Shown here: positions 1 to 10,947 of the stretch, piece by piece
Numbering within the stretch: position 1 is the stretch's first letter
How the letters are laid out: each line of letters opens with the position of its first letter
Translations under genes and position numbers: made by a program
The notes under the pieces: model-generated
Seen by the model: the letters and a program-made list of their open reading frames with translations, nothing else
The model's database searches: none
What the model was told of the DNA's origin: nothing
From: Gnetum montanum
Lineage: Eukaryota; Streptophyta; Gnetopsida; Gnetales; Gnetaceae
Assembly (NCBI GenBank): GCA_015680685.1
Contig: MNCI01017913.1
Location: 2,205,940-2,262,179, forward strand
Length of the DNA: 56,240 bases
Direction of reading: 5' to 3'

Positions 1-1020
1 TTGCAAGCCTTCGAAAGGATACTTGGCCCAATTATAATGGGTTCCTTCTTCCATGATGTCCCTCATGATCCAAGCCTACTCCACTTCAAGGATTTTTCCT
101 TGGGAGAGTAGCTTAGGAAAGGCACAAGCCTGAAAGATAGGGTAAACCGTTTGGGCCACCGCTAGCTTGACCTTATGAATATAAATCATCTTTCAGTCCT
201 TGCTTATCCCTAGCCATTCCTCTATATCCCCCTAATGGTTGACATCCTTGATAGTCTTTTCCCCTTCAGGTAGGCCATTAGAGAAAACACTGAAAAGATT
301 GGCAAAAAGTGTTTCATTAATCTCAAACACCACTTGCACATTATGAACTCATGTGTGGAAGTGTTTAGCCTTTTTGGAAAAGGAATCAACTAGGAAGAGC
401 ATTTTAGTAGCTAGAACACTTGGATTTACTACTAGGAATAAATCCATGAGCCCAAGCTTCTAAACATTTTGGACAAGGGTGGATGGGGCCCCATTACAAA
501 GCCAACATTTTGTCTCGTCCACCTCCCCATACTTGAAGAAGAGGTTGGTTTCATCATGTCTAGAGGTAATCACTATAACCTCTTGGGATTCACTTGCTAC
601 TACAATAACCAACAAAAAAATTAGCAAAAGAAAAAGAAAAATCATCACTTGAACACACAAAAAAACCAATGTGTGATTCAACACACTGAGTCTAAATGGT
701 GTAGGAAATGGTGGAATTTCCACTAGAATGTCTTCTATGGTAAGAGCTCGACGAGATGCCCAATCACTATCCAACCAATGAAGTTCTTCACATTCCACAT
801 AGAACTTGGCATATTTAGTTGGATAAGTTTTGAAATCAAGCCCAAGTTGTTCTATGATGCTAGCACATATGTTCCCAGTAGAAGAGAACTCTTGTAGAGC
901 CATTTGGACCAATGCCAATGTATCCTTATTATCGTGATGATCATCCTTGTCAATATAAAACCTGGAAACATGGAAAATATGGTAAGAATTTTGACTAGTG
1001 CAAGAAAAATGATACAACAT
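1..1020 (-). pseudogene. Unrecognised retroelement-type ORF of element E (partial)
   Basis: The minus strand is open from 1,020 to 460 (186 codons) and continues to the window edge with a few stops. I do not recognise the product. The part near the edge reads as plausible protein (for example KLAVAQTVYPIFQACAFPKL and KILEVEWAWIMRDIMEEGTH, on the minus strand below position 200). Its style recalls the plant-specific ORFs found in Athila-like elements, but I cannot prove homology. A run of hydrophobic residues (about 600-670) may be chance. It lies downstream of the minus-strand TATA box near 2,900, so it probably belongs to the same element. It runs off the window, so its true length is unknown. 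Confidence 0.4.
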
Positions 1021-1652
1021 GTTTTAAAAAATCTTCATAGGACTCACTCATCGGAAAAATAAATGGTCCCAGGTGGGTTCTGGAAGTAGGTGCCCATGTG
1101 ACGGGCAACAAAAAATGTGTTGTATTGGTGATAGCATTTGAATTTAGGAATGTTCCAAATCCAACTCAAGCATCTTAAGCCTCTTGGATGCTGGTTCAAG
1201 CCTTTTTCCCCTTCGCTCTAAATTGACCCATTAACCATGAACTTCAAAATGCCCTGGTTTACCCCGAGAAACATTGTTTTGGTAAGTACATCATCTGTTT
1301 CAGCCAATAAGGGTGCCCACACAATCACACTAAAATGACAAAGGAGGAACTCTAGGAAGTCTCATGGACCCTCCTAGAACTAGAACACTTGATTCCGTAC
1401 CCATGCATGGGGAGGGGGGATGTTGGCCATGGGTTCACTAAGGCAACATAGGACTCCTACCAGCTCAAGAACAATTAGAACGAGTTTTAACATGGCCCTG
1501 TGCAACACAACAAAAATGGGTTAGTGCAACATTCAAGTGACAATTACCAAGTAGCATAGCATAACCCTTGATGTACAGATTTTCCCATAGGCATGAAATA
1601 GTAACACATAGGCACAATAACATAGGACTAAACATGGCATGTAGCATAGCAA
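1021..1652. other. Unassigned sequence of element E
   Basis: There is no supportable gene. The minus strand has short coding-like stretches broken by stops. Position and strand fit the leader or broken N-terminal part of the element E ORF. Confidence 0.3.
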
Positions 1653-1903
1653 GGTGTTACACGTAGTGTAATGTAGTAGGCACACCCTGCACAGCGTAAC
1701 AGCTATGCCCCATGTAGTGTAACATAGCAAGCACACCTTGCATAGTGTAATGGTTATGCCTTGCACAACATAGCATATCAGGCATGCCCTACACAACATA
1801 GTGTAGGAGGCATGCCCTGTATAATGTAGCGTAACAACTACACTTTGCACAAGGGTAATGGCTGTGTTATGTGCAACATAGCAAGACAACTACACCCCAT
1901 GTA
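1653..1903. repeat. 28-bp tandem array in element E
   Basis: At least four successive units are exactly 28 bp: 1,741-1,768, 1,769-1,796, 1,797-1,824 and 1,825-1,852. A further 28-bp unit lies at 1,713-1,740, with 24-27-bp variants on either side. Units share CATAGYGTA near the start and TGCACAA near the end. Because 28 is not a multiple of 3, the array is unlikely to be protein coding. The ORFs it creates on the minus strand are by-products. Confidence 0.75.
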
Positions 1904-2898
1904 GCATAGCAAAGCAGCAAGTATGACATGTAATAATATAACAAATGTGAAAATGTAAAAAGTACAACACATATAGTCATATGACAAACATGACAACATG
2001 GCAATTAAAACACTAATACGCGTAGTAGAGTAACAGTCCCAATAGTGTTGCGGGCTTGCCAACATAGTAGCATGGCAACCATGGAAGCAATGGCAACATA
2101 GTGTAATAGGAATCAAAAACATAACATAGTAATATTCATGCTAATGAAAAGTAATGCAGCTTTGGAAAAATACACACAGTGTTCCCATTGTCCCAGCCCT
2201 ACCCCACCACATGAAATGCATCCAAGAAAAATGCAAACAAAAAAATAAAGTCCCCCTGCACATGCTACGCTACGCTAGACACATGTACACTACATAAAAA
2301 CTTGGTAGATAAAAATCCCCTCTAAGGATGGTATGCTATGCTGAGCATGCATTACACCATCTAGAACTGCCCAAACCCTTCCAATAGCATAATGGCCATT
2401 CCCAACAATGGTGGTTGGGGCAGTGCTGCATGTAGTTGTAGTGTAGCAACCACCATGGCCACTGCAGCCAAAGTGGCGATAGCCATGGCATAGTAGCCAA
2501 AATGGCAATAGAAGTAATGAGAACATTCATACCATAGCCACAGTGATGATCGTGACAACCAAAATAGTGATGGTAATGGCAATCTAACTTGATAAATTAC
2601 ATAGTAAAAACGAGGGTAGCATAGCGACTTACTAAACGGATGGAGCCTCCTGTTGCTCCTCAACACATGCCTTGGGAAGATGTCATAGGGTATGCCCCCC
2701 TTTATCTAGGTTGACAAGCCCCTAATGCCTACACTTACTCTTTCACGTGATTTCCTGCTCACAAACTTAGGTGTATCAGCTATATCAACTACTACACTAC
2801 GACCACTACGCTATCTCTCACCTCAACCATGCTACTCTCTACGTGTAGGGTGTAGGTTCTAATAGTGAAAGTAAGTAGATTACTATGGGGTAACCCCT
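1904..2898. other. Noncoding leader of element E with degenerate short repeats
   Basis: CpG-poor sequence with scattered TAGCATAGC and ATGGC-rich short repeats (notably 2,330-2,620). Short minus-strand ORFs here look like low-complexity by-products. It lies between the minus-strand promoter and the tandem array, so it is probably LTR 3' part or untranslated leader. Confidence 0.35.
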
Positions 2899-2906
2899 TA
2901 TTTATA
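2899..2906 (-). promoter_or_regulatory. TATA box of element E LTR-like promoter
   Basis: The minus strand reads TATAAATA here, followed by the palindromic GGGGTTACCCC. The context is LTR-like: element sequence stops at 3,090, where the minus strand starts TGTCTCTGTG, a TG terminus typical of an LTR. No second LTR copy is in the window. Confidence 0.45.
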
Positions 2907-3099
2907 GCCTACAGGGTCAAAACACTTGTTACTTTCATCTCCTGTGCATAACATTGAACGTTCTACATCCCATGCATGACACGCAGTGCCCCAGTCTACT
3001 GTAGCATAGTAGGGGACATTCCTATCCCCTATAGCGTAGGATGGACCTATTGCAGCATAGCACGCATGTACAGCATACCACACAGAGACACTAAAATTT

Positions 3100-3460
3100 T
3101 TACTTCATTTCTTATGATTTTGCATGATAATGGTCTGCTAAGACCTTAAACTAGGAATTACAAATTACAACGTTACGTGATTGTAGCCAACTAGGACCTT
3201 AAACTAGAAATTTTAGCATTTTCTTTACATTTCAAACTCGCTAACGGTCCAATACAACCATAAATTGGCAATCTTATCCTTAACTTACATTTTAAACCTG
3301 ATTGCGATCTGCTATGACCTTAAATTGGAAATTTTAGCATTCACTCTACATTTTTTTTAAACCCAATGATGGTCCGCCAAGACCTTAAACTGGCAGTTTC
3401 TACTTACACATTTTGCATAGTTTTGATCCACTAAGACCTTAAACTAGCAATTAATCTTTA
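3100..3460 (+). repeat. Degenerate tandem array upstream of Tat-1 RT
   Basis: About five degenerate copies (spacing roughly 60-90 bp) of the core 'ctgctaagaccttaaactag', separated by AT-rich filler (tttagcatt..ctacatttt). The core is the same one that makes up the 30-bp array after integrase in all three Tat copies. It sits where Ogre-type elements have an intron between protease and RT. Confidence 0.6.
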
Positions 3461-3563
3461 ATGTTTCATCATTTCTTTACATATATTCATTACATGCTAT
3501 TGTATCAAATAGGTATCACTTGACTTAGTTTGTTTGCTTATTGTGGTAGGTTCAATTTAAAAA

Positions 3564-4814
3564 ATGGCTATGCATGGTGATCTTTATTTGCCTTTGACCT
3601 TGACGGGTCCCTATGGCAAATTTACAAGATGCCTAAATCTAGAATCAGTAGACTTCAAACCATCCTCTTTTGACACTTATGTTGCATCCTTAGAAACACC
3701 CCTGGACTAGCCCAAACATGTAGCCCAAACCCTTGACTTAGAGGCCAGGGATGTGACTAGGGACCTCCTCATTGAAATCCCTATAACCATTACTAGAGGT
3801 GATGCGAAAACCTTAAAAGTTAGCTCCCTACTAGATCCACAGGTGCAACAAAACATTTCACAAGTCCTTAACGATAATGTCAAAGTATTTGTGTGGTCAT
3901 ATGAAGACATGTTGGGCCTAGACCTATGACTCATACAAAAAAATATTATCCTAGATCCACATGTCAAGGCAGTTAAGCAAAAAGCTTGCAAAATCAAACC
4001 ATAAATCACCTTAGTCGTACACGATGAAATTACCAAACTCTATCAAGTTGGTTTCATTTGAGTAGTCGATTACTTAGATTGGATCTCAAACATTGTAGTC
4101 ATACCCAAGAAGACTAGAAGTATATGAATTTGTATAGACTTATGGGATTTAAATAAGATGACAATTAAGGATGACTTCCCATTGCCTAGTATTGATCAAC
4201 TTATCGATACCACGACTAGTCATGCCTTATTATCCTTTATGGATGGGTTGTTACGCTATAATCAAATCCATATAAACTTAGAGCATCAATTGACAACTAC
4301 CTTTATGAACCTTTGGGGAATGTTTTATTACACAATGATGCTCTTTAGGCTGAGAAATGCTAGAGCCACGTATCAATGAGCAATGACATACATCTTTAGT
4401 GATTACCTCTTGGAAAGGTTAAACGACTATGTCGATGACATAGTGGTTAAGTATAAGAAAGCTTCTAATCACCCCAATGATCTAAACATAGTCCTTCAAC
4501 ATTTTCATAGGCATGACCTTTGTCTCAACCCCAAAAAATGTGTTTTTGAAGTAAAAACCGAATGCATGTTAGGCTTTGTAGTGTCAGAAACAGGGATCCA
4601 TGTGGACCCCGATAAAGTTAAAGCTATCATTAACTTAGCACCTTCTACAAACCTTAAGGAGTTGCGCGGGTTGCAAGGTAGGGTACAATTTATAATAAGG
4701 TTTATTACAAGGCTAACAAACAAAATACACCTTATGCAACACCTGCCTAAGAAGGGAGTCAACTTTGAGTGGATGGATCAATGTCAACAAGCCTTTGATA
4801 AACTAAAGAAATAA
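3564..4814 (+). pseudogene. Reverse transcriptase region of Tat-1 pol
   Basis: The region begins at an ATG 15 bases after an acceptor-like TTGTGGTAG (AG at 3,548-3,549). RT blocks are recognisable: 'DDFPLPSIDQLIDT' (4,160s), the strand before the active site with 'YNQIHINLEHQLTTTFMN', and the catalytic YVDDIVV at about 4,428-4,448. The connection segment 'GLQGRVQFIIRFI' follows. Stops at 3,713, 3,926, 4,000, 4,060, 4,126 and 4,377 and a terminal stop near 4,812 break the frame. Family homologues synthesise cDNA from element RNA inside virus-like particles. This copy cannot make a full protein. Confidence 0.85.
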
Positions 4815-4849
4815 ATTTTTCACCTTCCAACTGTTTATCCACCATAGAG

Positions 4850-5280
4850 GGATAGGCCTTTCTACGTCTATCTTGCCACCTCAGACACATCTATCACTGC
4901 ATTGTTATGTCATCTATCTACTACTTAAGTCATCCATTGATAGCTCATGAAGCAAAGTACAATGAGGTAGAGAAAAACTATCTTGCCCTAGTGTTCATGC
5001 TTAAAAAGTGGAGACATTATCTATTTTGTAGTAAATTTAACATTATATACAAAAGAAACATACTTCGGGCTATTACAACCAACTTATATGAGAGCAGTAG
5101 AATAGCCTGATGGAAAGTCATAACTGTAGAGTTTGATCTACATTATGTGGCACAATCCTCCAAAAAAGGTTAAGTAATAGCCACACAGCTTACAACTTTA
5201 GCTATTGATGACCAAGTAGTAATAGAACCTAAGTTCCTAGATGAGCATATCAATAGTGTAAGTCCCGTACCATCAAATTT
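4850..5280 (+). pseudogene. First (gypsy-type) RNase H of Tat-1, catalytically degenerate
   Basis: The open part at 4,907-5,110 matches the gypsy RNase H pattern 'YNEVEKNYLALVFMLKKWRHYL'-like (E, then W/R-H-Y). Where active gypsy RNases H have YTD-[HQ]-x-x-L, this copy reads IIYKRNILRAI, so the third acidic residue is gone. Tat-3 has the same loss, so it is likely ancestral to this family. Stops occur near 5,108 and 5,172. Confidence 0.7.
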
Positions 5281-5865
5281 CAAAGCTAGTTTGCATTTCG
5301 ATGGTGCTTCAACTATAAGAGGTGGTAGCACCTCCACTATCCTTACATTTCCCTCTAGGGAAATTCGACCCTTCATATATCATTTTACATTCCTTTGTAC
5401 AAACAATGTAGCTAAGTACGAAGGACTCCTTAGGGGCCTTGTAGTAGCTCAAGAATTGAGGATCAAGCACTTAGCAATCTGAGGAAAATCACAACTGGTT
5501 ATCAACCATATCACTAAAGTTTATTCTTGCAAGGCTCCACACTTGCAACCTTATTGCAATTTAGCCAAGAACCTACTAAAGCAGTTTACAATGTTAGACA
5601 TCCAACACATGCCTCACAATGAAAACACTGTAGTGGATGCACTAGCCATGTTAGCATTAAATGTGCCATCACACCTATTTTCTACCTTGCCCACTTCAAT
5701 AGTAGAATGCACAAATCCTATTACTCAAGTGGTGCACATTGCATCTATAAGTGCAACAAATACCCAAAGGTGGTATGCCAGCATTAAATATTACCTCCAA
5801 CATGGTGAACCCCCACACAGCTTGATGTGTACTCAAAATCACGCAATACGAAATCAAGCACAGTA
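5281..5865 (+). pseudogene. Second, archaeal-type RNase H (aRNH) of Tat-1
   Basis: The signature blocks are LHFDGAST, TNNVAKYEGLLRGL, LVINHITKVYSC and NTVVDALAMLAL. In the family, the DEDD residues lie in FDGAS, NNVAEYE, GDSxLV and ADALA. Here E is K in NNVAKYE and D is K in GKSQLV, so this copy is inactive. The gain of a second RNase H is known for the Tat lineage. The frame stops at 5,480 and continues from 5,543 to 5,866. Confidence 0.8.
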
Positions 5866-7010
5866 ATATGTCCTCATAGGAGATAACACTCTATGGAAAT
5901 GCTCTTACAATGGAATATTGGTAGCTTGTGTTAGTGGGGAAGAATCACAAAAGATTGTTGATGAAGTCCATGAGGGACTATGTGGGGGACACATAGCCCC
6001 TAGGGCTATGGCAACAAAAATCAAGCACTTAGGTTACTACTGGACTTGCATAGAATGAGATTGCCTTGCCAAAGTTAGGACGTGTGATGTATGCTAATGC
6101 CATGTGAACCTTATACATGTGTCACCCATTGAATTGCATACCATGCAGATCACATGGCCCTTCCAACATTGGAGACTAGATATCATAGGACCCATCACAC
6201 CTAAGTCTTCTACAGGACATAGCTTCATTATTAGCACAATCAAATACTTCAGAAAGTGGGTAGAAGCTATCCCCTTTAGAAAGATCACATCTCAATAGGT
6301 TTACCACTTCATTCTAGATAACATAGTAACACAATTTAGTCTTCCCATGACTATTATGGTGAACAACAGGCCACAATTTAGTAGCATGGAAACCAAAAAC
6401 TTTTGCAAAAATCTTGGCATTAAACACTCCTTCTCATTGCCATACTACCCCCAGGTTAATGGCCACGTAGAAGCAACCAACAAAGTCATCATTAACCTAT
6501 TGAAAAAGATGCTTAGCAGCAACAAGAGGTAATGGCATGAGCAAATCCTCTATGTGTTGTGGGCTTACTGCATGACATATAGAATAGCCATAGGTAAGAC
6601 TCCTTACAATCTTGTTTATGGATCTAAAGTGGTGTTACCTCTTGAATTGCAGGTTCCATCACTTTGAATGATCCTTTCGAACATCGTGGACAAGGCTTAA
6701 AATAATGAGTCAAGGATCATTGATCTTGACTCTATAGAGGAGGAGCAAGCCCAAACACTTGGTCACATCGAATGGTACCAAGATAAGAAATGACAAAAGC
6801 ATCACTAAAATTTACATCAACAACTGATCAAAAAGAGGGACCTAGTTCTCAAGGTCATTCGTGAGCTTGTGAGCAAATTCTTAGCCAACTAGGAAGGCCA
6901 TTTCATAGTCAAAAGCTTATGAGAATGGGGCATTCAAACTGGTTGATATGGATGGCAAAGAGTTCTCAAATCCTATCAACCACTTGTCCCTCAAGCCATA
7001 TTACATTTGA
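5866..7010 (+). pseudogene. Integrase of Tat-1
   Basis: The N-terminal zinc region is present (HEGLCGGH near 5,965, then CDVC near 6,085), but the last Cys context is broken by a stop. The core has the first Asp in RLDIIGPIT (about 6,175), the second Asp replaced by Asn in VNNRPQFSS (about 6,360), and the Glu in NGHVEATNK (about 6,465). Loss of the second catalytic Asp and several stops (6,057, 6,296, 6,530, 6,665) make it inactive. The C-terminal end 'NHLSLKPYYI' stops with TGA at 7,008-7,010, exactly matching the ends of the Tat-2 and Tat-3 integrases. Confidence 0.85.
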
Positions 7011-7040
7011 CAAAAAGGATTACATCAAACCTGAAGCAAG

Positions 7041-7960
7041 GTAAGAAGAATGTCTACTATGACGTAAAACTAGAACAAATAGTCCACTATGACTATAAAC
7101 TGGCATAGCACAACCACTTTGATGTTAAAATGGCACAACACATCCTTGGGCTATGATGTAAAACTAGCACCCACAGCATGATCTGCTATGACCTTAAACT
7201 AGCCATCCACCATCCGCTATGACGTTAAACTAGCATAGCCATTAGCTACAACATTAAACTAGCACATTGGCTTGCTAGGACATTAAACCTACATACCATA
7301 GTCTACTGGGACCTTAAACTAGCACATCTGATGGTCTACCAAGACCTTAAATTGGGTTCATAGTGCAACACCTCCTAGCTCATACATGTGACCCTTTTGA
7401 ACAAGCGAGCATGCATGTCTTCAATTTTTCTAGGTGGATGGGGTGGGATGTTGCAATTCCAAAATGCAGTTCACGTTGCCAAGAAAAAATCCTCTGGGAC
7501 ACATGCAACGTCATCGCCCCTGGCATCTTGTTAATCTTTTATAGATGTTGTTTGACATCTTGCTAACCTTCCGAAGCTACCGCTACCACAGCCAATCATC
7601 CTGCCAATAGCTCTTTTCGTCAACACCTACTATTGGAGTCCCAACACTACTATGGCCCAACCACAAGGTTACCATCCTCCAGCCCTCACTATCATCCAAG
7701 TCCAAATGGCGTTCAACTGTTAGGCTTCTCACCTCATAGTTGGACTGCATGATGTTTGCCTTGGGCAAGGAATCTTGAGCACTTGCATCACGACTGCTCC
7801 TAGCCTCTTCGGTGCTAACCTTTCTAGCCTATCACCATTGGAACCTATGTTGGCCTTCTTGCTTTGAACATTACACACATCAAATACAACACTTACCACT
7901 ATGGTAGTTTTCAAAGAAAATGGTTGCTTTTTTCTAGTTTTCTCTTTATTGTGTTTGTAG
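7041..7960 (+). other. Candidate intron after integrase, Tat-1
   Basis: A donor-like CAAG|GTAAGAAG begins at 7,041, 31 bases after the integrase stop. An acceptor-like pyrimidine tract ending TTATTGTGTTTGTAG|G ends at 7,960. Length is 920 bp. The equivalent segment in Tat-2 is 918 bp with the same sites, and Tat-3 has analogous sites. The 30-bp tandem array is its first third. Splicing is inferred, not shown. Confidence 0.5.
7052..7356 (+). repeat. 30-bp tandem array in 3' UTR of Tat-1
   Basis: About ten degenerate units of roughly 30 bp with core CTRYTATGACSTTAAACTAG (for example 'ccgctatgacgttaaactag'). Equivalent arrays follow integrase in Tat-2 and Tat-3. The 3' UTR of Tat/Ogre elements is known to be hypervariable and to seed satellite repeats. 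Confidence 0.8.
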
Positions 7961-8761
7961 GATAAAAGCCAAGATGACGTTGTTTAGGGATGCGTTTCAT
8001 CATGGGAGTAAGGCACTACATTGCTCCGAAGTACCTACTTCAATTAGCCTAGCTACTTAAGAGTGCATACCCTACTCTCCCTCTTAGCCAACTTAATCCT
8101 CATTCCCTATACTTACAATTTTCCACATCCTCTCCACAGGCTTTCTTAATGCACGTAAAGCCCTTTCACATGCCCAACCGCCAAGCCTATGATGGGTGTA
8201 CCACAACTTGTCCCATGGGAAGCCTCTGTAAGTAGGTCAAAGCCCCACATTGATGTAATACTGCTCATACTAGGGAGGAAGCACCTATCCTATAGTGATG
8301 ATAAGGTTGTCTCCAAGTGAACAAGGGTGTGCAAAAAAAAGCATAAAAGAGAAAAAATCTCAAAATTAAAAAAAAAAAGCACAAGTGCCTAAAAAAATGA
8401 CACAGTAGCTAGTTCACAAACATTTTAGCTATGGATAAATCATCTCTAAGAATTTCGATGAGAGGTTGAGATCCAAAAAAGAAAGACACCAATGTGTGAT
8501 GATTCCCTCATAAGCATTCCGATGAGGGGTCACACTATGGCAATAGTTTTCATAGCATCGCATTTTACATTCATCTCTTCCCTGAACCTGCTTTCTCAAA
8601 ATTCATCCCTTGTCCCCTACCTTATGATTACTCTCCAAGCATGCTCAAACGTAGCGAAGCATCATCTAAGGGGGCACTAGAGAGCAATGCTGGTGTCAAG
8701 TTCTTTATGGTGTTTCATATTCTTTGTTAACGTCTCGCAAGAAAATCCTCCAAACATCAAC
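7961..8761 (+). other. 3' untranslated region or downstream exon of Tat-1
   Basis: Starts after the acceptor-like site. Conceptual translation (frame from GATAAAAGCC) resembles that of the same place in Tat-2 (for example HTLLSLLANL versus HTLLFLSTDL, then FTCPT and RKHLSY in both), but has stops here. An A-rich tract lies at 8,330-8,400. No independent gene is seen. Confidence 0.4.
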
Positions 8762-8774
8762 AAAGAGGGGCCAT
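8762..8774 (+). promoter_or_regulatory. Polypurine tract of Tat-1
   Basis: AAAGAGGGGCCAT abuts the TGAAA start of the 3' LTR. The identical tract precedes the Tat-2 and Tat-3 3' LTRs. It is the expected primer site for plus-strand DNA synthesis. Confidence 0.85.
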
Positions 8775-10947
8775 TGAAATACCATAAATTTTAATACTCT
8801 CATGATTCAACATAGTCCCAAAATTTGGGCAAGGATCATTGCAAGTGCGGTGTCATGTTGGACCATGCAAATGGCATGGCACCCCAGAAGTCCTAACACT
8901 TGCAAAGTTACTTATAAGCTTGCCTAACATCCTCTATAGCATAGTCAACACAGCACCCAGCCATGAGGCTAGCTTGCATGAAAAATTCACTAGGGGTAAA
9001 CCGTACAGTCCAATAAACTTTCTATCACTTGGGTTGACAGGCTTGCTATACCCTCTAGCTTGCCTAGCTTGACGCTTAACCTAGCTGACGGTTTACCCAA
9101 GGACCATGCTAAGAGTTGTCGAAGGTGTTTAGGATGCACTAAATAGTTTGACAAGTTTTCTAACTATAAGAACCTGCTATGCTACACTACACTACATAGC
9201 ATAGCATGCATTTAGAAAACTAATCAAGCATCAAAGATGTAGATTGACAATGACTCAGCCCTCTAGGGTACCTACCCTACTTCATCATTAAAGCATGAGC
9301 AACATGACATAGCAAAATGTGGCAAGTTTTGTTAGTAATCATCTCAATTTGAGTGCTATGCTATGCTATGCTATGCAGCATAGCACAACATAGCAAGGAT
9401 TTACTATGATGATACTCCTACTCAAATTACTCTGAGGGAGTAAGCATATTTTCCCATGCCTCAATTGTCAAACATTCTTGTTCTATTTCCATGCCAGGAC
9501 ATGACTGACATTCCATGAGAAAACATTCACAGGTTGAGCTAGAATTTAAGTTAAACTAGGTGCTATGTTGTGCTACACTACATAGCGTAGCATAGCGTAG
9601 CAGGGACAGAATGCACGAAGGTCCTCTGCCAAGTGGTTCTAGCAAAAGAATTGCACTTGGTCATGCTCCAACCTCCAAGACTACCTATTGCACTTCGCCC
9701 CTAGGTTTCAAGAAAAATTTCTTGACAAAGTGCCGTAGATCAAAATAGGAATTAATGTCACATTGGCTGCTATGCTATGCTATGCTACATAATGTAGCAC
9801 AACGTAGCAAGGACACAAAGCACAAAAGTATCCCAAGGATGAACTTTGCAGGTCACAAGACCTTCCAACATTGATAGCAGGGTTGTAAATTACGGAAGTT
9901 ACTTGCCTAGCTAGGCCTTATATAGGTATTCTCAGCTTTCAGGCAAGATTTTTCTCAAGATGGCGGCTATGCTATGTAGTATAGCACAACGTAGCATGCA
10001 AGTGTTTATGCTACGTCGATACGCTGGGCAGCATAAGTAGCATAACAATCATGTGGAAGCATTAGGACATCTCTAGTTAGCCCCAGAACTTGTTGACAAT
10101 GGTCACTTTCGACCTGGCATCTCTTCAATAGATAGGATCAGCAAGTTTGCTTTGTTTTGCACCCCCCTGTTGATTCCCAAAGATGTACCTACGCTTGACC
10201 CTACTTGCATTACATCTATAGCGTAGCACTACACGGTAGTTTGGCACATTCACGTTTACACCATGTGGAACCCAGGACACATGGCATCCAAACCATTTCT
10301 TTCTCCTATTTCTAGCCCTATAAATACCCTAGTGAACAACGTTTAATGGGGTTGGATTGAAAAGTTTGCATATTTGGAATTTTGGCTTTCTTGCAATTGG
10401 CATTTTGGCATTTGGATTTCTAGAGATTGGCTTTGGCAAAGAGACTAGCAAGTGGAAGGTTAACAAGTAGCAAACTCTAGTGGCAGCACCTCCTGATCTC
10501 TTCTAGCCCAGCAAGCACCAGCTCATCAGTCCCTATTAGCAGGCCACTAGTAGTAGTCAAAGCCCTGTAACCATACTGTTCTATTGTAAGTTGTGCCTGT
10601 CCACACTACGCATCAATTGTACACCTTCTTGCCAAACAAAGATTAAATTCCCCAATCTTGGGGTGGTGCACTCTCTCACTCAAGCATTTTTCATTTTGTT
10701 TTGATATCACCATATTTTTCATCATTGCTTACTAGTTTACGTTTATCGCTTAAGTTATACATAACATCTTTGAAACAATTGTTTACGAAAGGTCATTGTA
10801 CACTGATTAAATCTCTGTCTGATTGACCAGACCATTCATGGCACCCCACTTTCGTTTACTCTAGCATGGCCTTGCACAGATCCAAGGTTAGGTTGTATGC
10901 TCAGTAGCCTCTTGATGTTCTAGCCACCAATGTTTTCAATTGCTACA
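8775..10947 (+). repeat. 3' LTR of Tat-1
   Basis: Starts TGAAATACCATAAATTTTA and ends GCTACA, in line with both Tat-2 LTRs. Length 2,173 bp. It carries about six imperfect palindromes built from GCTATG/CATAGC at 9,176-9,206, 9,354-9,396, 9,561-9,602, 9,768-9,808, 9,965-9,998 and 10,010-10,046, roughly 200 bp apart. A TATA box lies at 10,318. The base after the LTR begins AGTAC; the matching 5' target duplication is not in the window. Confidence 0.85.
10318..10326 (+). promoter_or_regulatory. TATA box in Tat-1 3' LTR
   Basis: CTATAAATA followed by CCCTAGTGAACAACG. The same TATA block and the AGTGAACAAC context appear in the Tat-2 5' LTR. Confidence 0.7.

Larger units (their letters stand above)
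3091..10947 (+). mobile_element. Tat-1: Ty3/gypsy Tat-lineage LTR retrotransposon, 5' truncated
   Basis: Order on the plus strand: repeat-rich spacer, RT, RNase H, archaeal-type second RNase H, integrase, 3' UTR with tandem array, purine tract, 3' LTR. Two RNase H domains mark the Tat lineage (Ogre-like). The 5' LTR, gag and protease are missing: the copy joins element E at about 3,090, either because E inserted there or through deletion. All domains carry several stops, so it is dead. Its tail is colinear with that of Tat-2. Confidence 0.85.

Noticed and set aside
460-1020. Membrane protein call based on the hydrophobic run near 600-670
   Set aside because: The hydrophobic run sits in AT-rich sequence with no conserved flanks; not enough to claim a membrane segment.
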